Assembly (NCBI RefSeq): GCF_006227205.1
Contig: NZ_VCNG01000001.1
Location: 434,001-498,000, forward strand
Length of the DNA: 64,000 nucleotides
Direction of reading: 5' to 3'
Source of the DNA: Pseudomonas sp. ICMP22404
GTDB lineage: Bacteria > Pseudomonadota > Gammaproteobacteria > Pseudomonadales > Pseudomonadaceae
Both the position numbers and the translations under genes were made by a program. The number at the start of each line of letters is the position of its first letter. Position 1 is the first letter of the stretch. Positions 19,184-26,036 of the stretch are shown here, piece by piece. A model generated the notes under the pieces. That model was not told the origin of the DNA, searched no databases, and was given only the letters and a program-made list of their open reading frames with translations.

Positions 19184-20146
19184 TCAACTATCTTCCTTTT
19201 TTTCTTGCACGCAGGAAGCGAGCATCGTCGATATCTCAGTAGCCTCCTCGGGTCGAGATTTTCTTAGTTCCTCCAAGCACTTGGATAAAAAATCCACCGA
19301 AAAAGCAGTCACTTGCCTTTGCGTGGCAACGAAATCCTCCGTCAGTACTTTTTTGATTTTTTTTACGAAGTTATCGATACTCCATTCATCGTTCCTTTTT
19401 ATTGCAGAATTCAACCCCTCAACTGAAGCAATTAGTACATTGCCTGGGACTTTCTTCAACTCCCAAATATTGATTTCCAATCTACTTATCTCTGTAGCAG
19501 TCCTGAGCTGGTGTTCTTGAATCTTATCAAAATTAACTTCAGCTCGAGCAGCTGACTTCAACATCTCTGAAACCTTCTCCTCTAGTGCAGTTCGAAATTG
19601 GTCGAACTGAAATCGAATCTCTGTAGCGTGAGCCAACATCCTATCGAGATCCTGCTGACTTCTTGCTTCATGCTTAGTATCAATTTCTCTACTTGCCCTT
19701 TCAAGCTTTGAGTCAACTTCGGAATTAAAAACCTCAAGCTTTGCAGCATAATCTTCTTGAATCCGCTTAATATCGCGCTCATGAACTTTAAAACTTGTAA
19801 AAAAGCTAGCCGTTACTAAAATCAGTACAATACTGACAGCTACTCCAAGCGCCCAAATAACGACAGTTATAAATGTGCTCTGAAACTCTGCTGTTATTAA
19901 GTTTTTTTCTTTAAGGATAGCCAACTCGGATGCTAAAGCCGCCTCTCTCTTTACGCGTTCGATGCCACTTTCGGAATCACTATCTGATTGATAATCAAAT
20001 TTCGGATTTTGCTTAGTTTCAACGCCACTATGGACTGAAGCAGCAATCACCTTCCTCTCTTGCTCCTTCGCAATAGAGGACGTCGCAAAAGCACCCACCG
20101 CAAAAAGCATGGCGCACATCACTACGCCTAATATTTTCGAACTCAT
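19184..20146 (-). CDS. Membrane-anchored coiled-coil protein of unknown function
   Basis: A 320-aa protein with a signal peptide (about 1-26, MSSKILGVVMCAMLFAVGAF), a short exported stretch rich in Ser, Asp and Glu, one transmembrane helix (about 92-116, FITVVIWALGVAVSIVLILV), and a long helical coiled-coil region (about 118-240) rich in Glu, Lys and Arg. The predicted topology puts the coiled coil in the cytoplasm. AGGGAA lies 6 bp before the ATG, so it looks like a real, translated gene. Its AT-rich composition matches the AbiC-like gene. No family is recognised; a role with its defence-like neighbours is inferred from position. Confidence 0.7.
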   Translation of the reverse strand: MSSKILGVVMCAMLFAVGAFATSSIAKEQERKVIAASVHSGVETKQNPKFDYQSDSDSESGIERVKREAALASELAILKEKNLITAEFQSTFITVVIWALGVAVSIVLILVTASFFTSFKVHERDIKRIQEDYAAKLEVFNSEVDSKLERASREIDTKHEARSQQDLDRMLAHATEIRFQFDQFRTALEEKVSEMLKSAARAEVNFDKIQEHQLRTATEISRLEINIWELKKVPGNVLIASVEGLNSAIKRNDEWSIDNFVKKIKKVLTEDFVATQRQVTAFSVDFLSKCLEELRKSRPEEATEISTMLASCVQEKKEDS

Positions 20147-20617
20147 ATTGTCTTCCCTGAAAAACCTATCATAGATAGCAGTAAGCCACCATTGTACTTC
20201 TTTTTAGCTCGAATGCGTGTTTTGCCTGATGCTTTTGAATTTCCCTGGTCGCTGAACACGCAGGCGACCATTGTGTGGCATATATCTGTCTCAGTGATCG
20301 CCTTAAAATTTTAGCGGCTATCCAAATTTGCGGCTTGATAGGAAGTGAAAAGCGCCTTCAAGGTAAGTCCTTTGACAAAATATCCTCCATCCCCCGTATT
20401 GGCCTAATTACGCCATGTCCCTACCCCCCATTCAGCCTTCGCTTTTCCGTACCCCCGATGATGGATTGGGAGGAGCCCTTCCCCAGAACCCCGGCCTCCC
20501 TGACTCAGCCGCTATAATCCTTTCGCGTTGTAGCAATTTCTAAGCACGTTGAAATCACTGCCTGCCAAGGGCACTACCGGCACTATGCTTCTATCTCGTT
20601 TGGAGGAAGCCGACGCC
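20147..20617. other. Intergenic, possible promoter for the interrupted small gene
   Basis: No gene is supported. A TATAAT at 20513-20518 could be a -10 box for the gene starting at 20618, but no matching -35 is visible. Polypyrimidine runs occur around 20400-20470. Confidence 0.4.
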
Positions 20618-20839
20618 ATGCCTGATGATTATTCGCTGTGCGATGTACTTGAGAGGATGTACTCCAACCAGCTGGCCTTGGAGGCAGCTTTAATGGAGTT
20701 GACACTACACCTAGAGCAGCAAGGCTCGTCATAGGTAGGGAATAACGTTCGTGGCGCGCTTGACACGATTGGTGAAAACGCCGGCTACATTAAACAGGGC
20801 TTAGCCAAACTCAAGGGTTCGAGTTCCGACCAAGCCTAA
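20618..20839 (+). pseudogene. Small hypothetical gene interrupted by an in-frame TAG
   Basis: Translation starts at the ATG at 20618 (GGAGG 11 bp upstream) and gives MPDDYSLCDVLERMYSNQLA plus a further helical stretch up to a TAG at 20732-20734. The same frame then continues without interruption, VGNNVRGALDTIGENAGYIK and QGLAKLKGSSSDQA, to a TAA at 20837-20839. The two parts together resemble a single about 73-residue helical protein. Most likely this is a nonsense mutation in a small accessory gene; a shorter functional product of 38 residues is also possible. Confidence 0.6.
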
Positions 20840-20931
20840 GCCATCTCAGGTTTGCAGCAGGGGATCCCAACTCCGGCAGCGTAAGGAGGTGCTGGCAGGA
20901 AGCAATCGGCCGAACACGGTCGTTCGTGAGC

Positions 20932-20961
20932 GTCAGCTATCGGCCAGAAGCGGACAGTCAC
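20932..20961 (+). repeat. Dispersed short repeat, copy 2
   Basis: GCTATCGGCCAGAAGCGGAC, differing at one position from copy 1 at 17568. A partial degenerate copy (GCAATCGGCCGAA) precedes it at about 20902. Confidence 0.65.
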
Positions 20962-20999
20962 TGAGCTCTCAGTTTTCGGAAGCGTCCGCCGGTTATGGT

Positions 21000-22031
21000 C
21001 TAGCTTATGTTTGGCTCATACTCATCATTGTAATGGGCATACTCTGAGCACCTATCGCAGAGCACCCCATTCTCTGACTCGTAACCTTCAAGCGTCCGAT
21101 TGCAACCTCCGCACCGTGGTGGTTGATAGCTATACCCGCAGAGATGACAGTGGCCCTCGGTTAAGTCAAACATAGGTGCGCCACAACTACCGCAGTCTGT
21201 AATAACCTCCTCCTCGCTGAAAGGGTCTTCCTTCGCGAGTCGTAGCTCCTCAGCCATTAATTCAATAAGCAGATCGGTCTGGTTGCAGGCAACGCAGTTG
21301 TAACGGAACTCAAAGTAGTCGAACGGCATCCCCGCCTCGAGATCCTCACGGTTAGGCTCGAGCAATGGAGACCCGCAAGCGCGGCATACGCAAGTCTTAA
21401 GTAGTTCGCGTGTATGCTCCATAACCCCTAGCTCTGCCCAATGGCGTTGAATCTCATCCAAGTTGCGAGCGAAGAACTCATGATTTTTGAGCATCACCTC
21501 CCATGTACTACCTAACAGGGCTGCTGGGTTCTCCGAAAGCTCGTGCGTGATGAAATCTCTCAGGAGCGGGAAAAGGTCAAGCAAGAACTTGTTGATGTCT
21601 TCCAATGGGTGTTTTGGATGCAGATGTTCAAGATCGTTCCGGCACGTTTGCAAAGCGTTAATCGCTTTCCAGTCAGTCCGTATTTCCAACCCTTCGAAAT
21701 GAAGCTGAATGTCTGCTACATCGATGGTCTTGTTTCTTTCAAGCTCGGGGCGCCATTGGATCATTCCGTCATCGGTGCGGCATGGTTTGAATTTCCTGGC
21801 CTTGTAGATCAGGCTCGCCGCGTGCTCCGGGGAATCGGCTAGAGTTGAAATCTTGTATTTGAATAGTAGAAGTACACCGGCGAACAGATTACGAGCGGCT
21901 GATACAGCTCGGAGTGGGTTTCCGGTTTTTCCCTGAGTGAATTGATAGTCCTCAATTCCCAGCTGGATTGAGGTCACCGCGTTTTCAAGAATCTTCGCCT
22001 TATCTAACGTCGGCGCGTTGTTCCCGGACAT
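21000..22031 (-). CDS. HEPN-motif protein with three C-terminal zinc ribbons
   Basis: A 343-aa protein with an unusual layout. The N-terminal half (about 1-165) is all-helical and contains RNDLEHLH (R131-x4-H136, with Asn after the Arg), the R-x4-6-H motif of HEPN ribonucleases; ARNLFAGVLLLFKYK (about 46-60) fits the first long HEPN helix. The C-terminal part (about 214-330) has six C-x2-C knuckles (Cys 216/219, 246/249, 280/283, 295/298, 307/310, 325/328), enough for three zinc ribbons. HEPN domains occur in toxins and antiphage RNases, and zinc ribbons bind nucleic acid. GGAGGGAG precedes the ATG. RNase or defence function is inferred, not shown. Confidence 0.65.
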   Translation of the reverse strand: MSGNNAPTLDKAKILENAVTSIQLGIEDYQFTQGKTGNPLRAVSAARNLFAGVLLLFKYKISTLADSPEHAASLIYKARKFKPCRTDDGMIQWRPELERNKTIDVADIQLHFEGLEIRTDWKAINALQTCRNDLEHLHPKHPLEDINKFLLDLFPLLRDFITHELSENPAALLGSTWEVMLKNHEFFARNLDEIQRHWAELGVMEHTRELLKTCVCRACGSPLLEPNREDLEAGMPFDYFEFRYNCVACNQTDLLIELMAEELRLAKEDPFSEEEVITDCGSCGAPMFDLTEGHCHLCGYSYQPPRCGGCNRTLEGYESENGVLCDRCSEYAHYNDEYEPNIS

Positions 22032-22428
22032 CTATCTCCCTCCCTAGTACCGCGCGGCGCATTGAGGCAGCAAGATACCTGATGCCTGACTAACAAAAAC
22101 TTCCCTCAAGCCCGCGCTGGGCAGCCTTGTTGCTATGACTTGGTTCGCTGCTGCGCTGCCGATCAATCGTCCGGCCGCCGCGATAGTTTTCTACAGGTCA
22201 AATCTGTCTTGGTGACACGTAACTCACCCCATCTGAATTTTTTAAGGTCAGTCCCCTTTTTTGTGTAGCTCTCGACCAAGGTTTCAGGTCTTGAGGTCCA
22301 AAGGCCCCGCCATCGATACCGTTGTTCAATCGACGAACGTTACCCGTGGGTCGGATAGTACCTTTCTGCGACAAGCAGCAATCGGCCAAAAGTTGACAAT
22401 CTACGTCACTATGAACTCGGGTAAATCC
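22032..22428. other. Intergenic between the HEPN and OLD genes
   Basis: No gene is visible. It holds the HEPN gene's ribosome site and promoter region, a second trace of the TCAGTCCCCTTTT phrase (about 22247) seen near 17610, and dispersed repeat copy 3 (22374-22400). A short plus-strand frame (about 22261-22458) runs through the repeats and is unlikely to be coding. Confidence 0.4.
22374..22400 (+). repeat. Dispersed short repeat, copy 3
   Basis: AGCAATCGGCCAAAAGTTGAC, a diverged copy of the repeat at 17568 given by its positions 22374-22394. It lies 77 bp from the end of the OLD nuclease gene. Confidence 0.65.
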
Positions 22429-22461
22429 CCATTACGCATCAAGGAAATTGATGCGTAATGG
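22429..22461. terminator. Perfect palindrome after the OLD nuclease gene
   Basis: CCATTACGCATCAA and TTGATGCGTAATGG are perfect 14-bp arms around GGAAA. It lies 9 bp past the stop of the OLD gene. Neither side has a T-run of the intrinsic-terminator kind, so it may act as an mRNA 3'-end stabiliser or another signal. Confidence 0.55.
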
Positions 22462-22470
22462 CAGAGTACT

Positions 22471-24210
22471 TTACGCTACTAAGTCTTCGACTTTTTTCCA
22501 TTCAATACAATTCTCTGGCTTTGGCTTACCAGGATCCAAAAGAAAATCCAAAAGTGCTTTAACCTTGTTCGCAGCTTCGGGATCGTTTTGAATTTTCACG
22601 AATGCTCGATACGGTTTTTCATCTTTCTCTTCGCTTCCAAAAAGTGCTGTTTCAAAACAGGTTTTACAAGCGACTAGCCGAACTTTTCCCTTGGCATTTT
22701 CCAAATCAAAAACCGATTGGATAGTTTTATTCATTCCCCAGGCAGGGTTGGCTTTTCCTTTGGCTGTCTCGGGAGAATCAGTGTCGTGCAAAATAGTGAA
22801 CTGTTTAGAAAACTGAAGAAGCACTTTAGCGACTGAAGGGATTATCCCCTTGCCGCGAGCGCGTATAATCTGTACGTCCTTGTACTCATCGATATACATG
22901 TCTCTTATTATCGAAAATGCAGTATATTCAGTATCGCCTTCAACAATTACTTGTCGACCGCCAAAAAAGAATTCATTAAGGTAAGGGTCGCAAATATTGA
23001 GCATCTTCAGATTTTTCTTGTCGTCGCTATCTAGTCTTGCTCGTTCAGGGCGAAATAATGTGGTGCTTTTAACATTTTCATTCTCGCCACGGAATACTCT
23101 AACTATTGTCGTATTGTCCCGAGATAGATCGATAAATATTGGCGAATGAGATGTAATCATTACCTGCCAATTACCGCTTTGAGGTAAGTCGTAAAGTACA
23201 GCGCGAGCCTCTCGAATAGCTGAAGGGTGCAAACAGATCTCTGGCTCATCCATAAGCAAAACGTGTGGCCGGGTTCCTTCGCCATCATTTACTTCCGAGA
23301 GATACTTTAATGCCGCCCACAGGAGCGTTCGACGGGCTCCACTTCCCTGATTTGCGATACCCGACAAGTATCCATCTTTTGGCCCCATTAAAAGATCTGT
23401 AGTGGCCTTGAAGGGAGTGTAGGCCTTTTCAATGTCCAGTTCAGGCTTAGCGTCAAACATGACGTGGTGATTGGGGAATAATTTGTCTAGATATTTGGAG
23501 ATCTCGGCCTCGATTACTTTGACCTCTTTATCTGTCGCTGCCACTGCTTTTGTTTGCAGGTCTCTGATTTTTTCTATTACCAATTCATAGTCAGATTTTT
23601 CTTGTTCGGGATCGCTTTTTATTTTCGTTAACTTGTCCTTTAATAGTGATGTTATTAATTTTGAAATTTCAGTGGCTTGGTCGTCGGGAGAAGCAAAAGC
23701 ATCAATTCGATGAGGCCTTGGTCTTTTTGAATTAGCTATATTAGGTGCGCCCCAAGGGACTTGCTTGTCCCAACTTCCTTTTTGGACGTCCCAACCTTGG
23801 CGTATAGGGTCTTTGCCAGGATTTTCCCAAGTCCATTGTTCCCTGACTAAATATTCGTTATTCGGTAGCAAGCCTAGCCAGCGGTCTCCGGGGGCTTTAT
23901 CAAAAACTATCGTCTGCAATTCAATATTTGGAAGCCTCTCCACGTCAACCATGCCGCTTGGAAAATCTTGAATATTTAATTTTCCGTCATTTGAACCATG
24001 AGACATGACTGTTTCATACGCTTTTAGAATGCTACTTTTTCCAGCGTTATTCGCACCAACGAGTACAACTATATCGTCAAGTTCTATTTCGACAGGTTCT
24101 GAGCCGATAGACCTAAAGTTTTTAATTATAAGTTTGTGTAGGCGTGGACGGGGCGAATCTGGCGCGGTTAACGAAACTGCTTCCAAAACAGCTGCTTTCT
24201 GCTTTGCCAT
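22471..24210 (-). CDS. OLD-family ATP-dependent endonuclease (AAA ATPase plus TOPRIM)
   Basis: A 579-aa protein. The N-terminal ABC/SMC-like ATPase has Walker A GANNAGKSS (about 52-60), the signature-like QGSGARRT (about 288-295), Walker B VLLMDEPEICLHP (about 317-329) and the switch His in TSHSP (about 353). The C-terminal TOPRIM nuclease has VIVEGDTE (about 421-428) and HDTD (about 475-478). This is the P2 OLD/GajA layout. Such nucleases act in phage defence alone or with a helicase (Gabija), but no UvrD-like gene is adjacent. I use the ATG at 24210, with GAGGA 7 bp upstream, over a GTG six codons earlier. The sequence is AT-rich. Confidence 0.88.
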   Translation of the reverse strand: MAKQKAAVLEAVSLTAPDSPRPRLHKLIIKNFRSIGSEPVEIELDDIVVLVGANNAGKSSILKAYETVMSHGSNDGKLNIQDFPSGMVDVERLPNIELQTIVFDKAPGDRWLGLLPNNEYLVREQWTWENPGKDPIRQGWDVQKGSWDKQVPWGAPNIANSKRPRPHRIDAFASPDDQATEISKLITSLLKDKLTKIKSDPEQEKSDYELVIEKIRDLQTKAVAATDKEVKVIEAEISKYLDKLFPNHHVMFDAKPELDIEKAYTPFKATTDLLMGPKDGYLSGIANQGSGARRTLLWAALKYLSEVNDGEGTRPHVLLMDEPEICLHPSAIREARAVLYDLPQSGNWQVMITSHSPIFIDLSRDNTTIVRVFRGENENVKSTTLFRPERARLDSDDKKNLKMLNICDPYLNEFFFGGRQVIVEGDTEYTAFSIIRDMYIDEYKDVQIIRARGKGIIPSVAKVLLQFSKQFTILHDTDSPETAKGKANPAWGMNKTIQSVFDLENAKGKVRLVACKTCFETALFGSEEKDEKPYRAFVKIQNDPEAANKVKALLDFLLDPGKPKPENCIEWKKVEDLVA

Positions 24211-24379
24211 TTTGCAATCCTCAGACACGGTAATGATCCAAGGCCACGTCTACGCTCCCTGTAGATCAGTACCGATCGTGAGCCCGCATTTACCAGTATG
24301 TCAATTTAATATCACTCTCTCGCCTTCCCATTCGTCGGGCAGGGTTAAGAAACAAGACAGATATTTTCGAGCCTATCGT

Positions 24380-24405
24380 ATGTCCGCTTTTGGCCGACAG
24401 CAGTC
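24380..24405 (-). repeat. Dispersed short repeat, copy 4 (inverted)
   Basis: Reads GTCGGCCAAAAGCGGACA on the minus strand, matching the core of copies 1-3. It marks the right side of the AT-rich island. Confidence 0.65.
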
Positions 24406-24463
24406 GCTAAAGAACGTCTGTATGAATCAGAAATTCAACAATAATACAGCTGTGGATTATGTG

Positions 24464-24493
24464 AACCCGACGCAATGCGCCGGGTTTTTATTT
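24464..24493 (+). terminator. Orphan Rho-independent terminator
   Basis: AACCCG-CGC and GCG-CGGGTT form a stem (one bulge on each side) followed by TTTTATTT. No rightward gene ends before it; the neighbouring genes read leftward. Confidence 0.65.
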
Positions 24494-24505
24494 AGAAGCT
24501 AACCT

Positions 24506-24868
24506 CTACCGCGGCTCAACATTATCCAGCGCCCGGTTCGCCAGCAACGAACTCAGCTCGATCAGTTGCTGAATGCCGAGGGCGACGTGACGACGTGAGC
24601 CGTCCAGCTCGAATGCCAGATCACTGACCATGGCATCAGCCGAAGCCAGGGTTTCGCTGAGGTTGGCGAGCAGGCATTCGTTGTCGACTTCTTCTACGAC
24701 GGTGAATAGCTGGCCCGGTTGAGTGTCCGCTTTGGGCTTTGTCTGTTTGGGTAACAGGTAGAAATCTAGGGCACGTTTGGCGGCGGCATCGACTTTTTGG
24801 GCATTGATGCCATCGATGTGGGGGGAGGTTGGGTCTGCTTCTGGAGGATTCGGAGTTATTTTGAACAT
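24506..24868 (-). CDS. DUF6124 family protein (copy 1)
   Basis: A 120-aa protein opening MFKITPNPPEADP, then a variable linker, LFTVVEEVDNECLLANLSET (about 70-90) and a helical C terminus with VSDLAFELDGSRRHVALGIQQLIEL. This is the Pseudomonas-restricted DUF6124 layout; function is unknown. It is paralogous to the gene at 38783 (MFKVTPNPPNP...LLANASEDL). Its upstream region folds into the same multi-hairpin leader (24869-25045), so both are likely under common RNA-level control. Confidence 0.85.
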   Translation of the reverse strand: MFKITPNPPEADPTSPHIDGINAQKVDAAAKRALDFYLLPKQTKPKADTQPGQLFTVVEEVDNECLLANLSETLASADAMVSDLAFELDGSRRHVALGIQQLIELSSLLANRALDNVEPR

Positions 24869-25045
24869 TCGTATATTTCCACTAGTAGGGCCGCAACCGT
24901 CTCGCTACTAAACGAAAAGGCGGCAGCTGTGCGCAAGTTAGTAGACCGGTGAAATACACAAAGCCCGGCGCGCCCGAAGGCGCCATGCGCACAGCCACCA
25001 TCGAATGCAGGCGAACGCCTGATTGATGAGGCTCATGCAGCCATG
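24869..25045 (-). promoter_or_regulatory. Structured 5' leader of DUF6124 copy 1
   Basis: Read on the minus strand it has, in order: a small hairpin GGCT/AGCC (25030-25042); CAGGC/GCCTG (25008-25021); a long stem P1 of 14 bp, 24986-24999 with 24922-24935; inside it a hairpin with a TTCG tetraloop (24970-24983) and a CCGG/CCGG hairpin (24965-24949); and after P1 a hairpin CGTTT/GAGACG (24898-24914) before the start codon. The same architecture precedes the paralogue at 38783, mostly with different bases. Confidence 0.7.
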
Positions 25046-25201
25046 TGTATTACCGGGCTACTAAACCCGACCACTGATGGGCAGTGGCAGGAAAACGATA
25101 GAGCCTAGGGACATGGCGCACAAGCGGGCGGATTCTGGCGTAGTTGTAGGTAAAGGCGCAAGGATGCGTGGCCTGTCGGAAGCACGGCAGTCAGGCTCTG
25201 A

Positions 25202-25219
25202 GTCCCGCCCTGGCGGGAC
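25202..25219. repeat. Perfect palindrome at the kinase truncation point
   Basis: GTCCCGCC and GGCGGGAC, 8-bp perfect arms with a 2-nt loop, sit exactly where similarity to the protein kinase begins. Confidence 0.5.
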
Positions 25220-25220
25220 G

Positions 25221-25657
25221 GCCTGCACGGCGATGTGAAACCAAGCAATGTGATGCTGAGCGAAGACGGCGTGCGTCTGTTCGATTTCGGCTTGGGCCTG
25301 GCAACGGAAGGTCCCTTGAAAGACCTTCCCCACCTGAATCGCAACCGCCTCAACGCATGGACCCCAGGCTATGCCGCGCCCGAGCTATTGGACGGCTCGC
25401 CGCTGTCGGCGAGTGCCGATGTTTATGGCGTGGCTTGCGTGTTGTATGAACTGGCGAGCGGCAGGCATCCGTTCCGCCGCCTGCCTTCAATTCAGGCCCG
25501 CGATGACGGGCTGGAACACGGGCTCAAGGCCCCACCCAACCTGCCCAGGCGCTGCTGGCCGGCGTTGCGAACGGCCCTAGCGCTTGATCCGGGGCGACGC
25601 AACATTGGCGCGGCTCAGTTGCGTGATGCCCTGGGAGGTGTTTCGTCCTGGTGGTGA
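25221..25657 (+). pseudogene. Truncated Ser/Thr protein kinase (catalytic C-lobe only)
   Basis: About 145 codons encode the second half of a eukaryotic-type kinase domain: LHGDVKPSNVML (catalytic loop, HxDxKPxN), LFDFGLGLA (Mg-binding DFG), GYAAPELL (APE) and DVYGVACVLYELASGRHPFRRL. The N-lobe with the ATP-binding Lys and Gly loop is missing, and the sequence upstream has no matching frame. It therefore cannot be an active kinase and is the 3' remnant of a deleted gene. It is not the same gene as ppkA at 44432, whose catalytic loop reads HRDVKPAN. Confidence 0.75.
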
Positions 25658-25778
25658 GGGGGCTGGGGCGAGAAAAGCGGAAGAGGCAGTACTTGTCAGC
25701 CAACCATCAAAAACTTTGGGAACGGAGTTGCTCGCGGATGCGAATAGTCAGTTGCATCAACATCGAGTGTTCCGGCCT

Positions 25779-25806
25779 CATCGCGAGCAGGCTCGCTCCC
25801 ACAGGG
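25779..25806. repeat. Single REP element
   Basis: One GAGCAGGCTCGCTCCCAC core with no inverted partner within 100 bp. Confidence 0.8.
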
Positions 25807-25825
25807 TGGGGTGGTGGTGTTGTGA

Positions 25826-25895
25826 CTATTGCGCTTCGACGTTAGCCAGCGCTCGGTTTGCGATCCCGCTCGAATACCAGATTGCTGACCGCCTG
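25826..25895 (-). pseudogene. Decayed DUF6124 gene (copy 3, 3' remnant)
   Basis: On the minus strand the last codons read ANRALANVEAQ-stop, matching the ANRALDNVEPR-stop end of copy 1 at 24506. Just upstream, in a shifted frame, AVSNLVFER matches MVSDLAFELD of that protein. About 60 nt between the two blocks have been lost, which breaks the frame, and nothing upstream resembles the N terminus. It is therefore a pseudogene with an internal deletion. Confidence 0.6.
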
Positions 25896-26036
25896 CCTGC
25901 TGAACGTATTTCGGAATGGGGACGGTATTTGCTGGCATCGCCTTCCAAGGGATTGGCGAGGCGGCAATTTGCCATCTACTCTGCGAGTGGGCGTGCAGAA
26001 CCTCCTGAGCCCCCTCGCCTTCTTAGGGAAGAGATC

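Larger units (their letters stand above)
24211..24505. other. Intergenic right of the OLD gene, with an orphan terminator
   Basis: It contains the inverted copy 4 of the dispersed repeat (24380-24405) and a terminator (24464-24493) pointing right with no gene upstream of it on that strand. This suggests loss of a gene or a small untranslated transcript. Confidence 0.45.
25658..26036. other. Intergenic with a REP element and a DUF6124 remnant
   Basis: Holds one REP (25779-25806) and a decayed gene tail (25826-25895), both listed separately. The ribosome site of the lipoprotein gene, GGGAAGAG, is at 26026-26033. Confidence 0.5.

Noticed and set aside
25221..25657. Kinase fragment as a second, functional T6SS kinase
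   Set aside because: It lacks the N-lobe, is 19 kb from the T6SS locus, and ppkA is intact.
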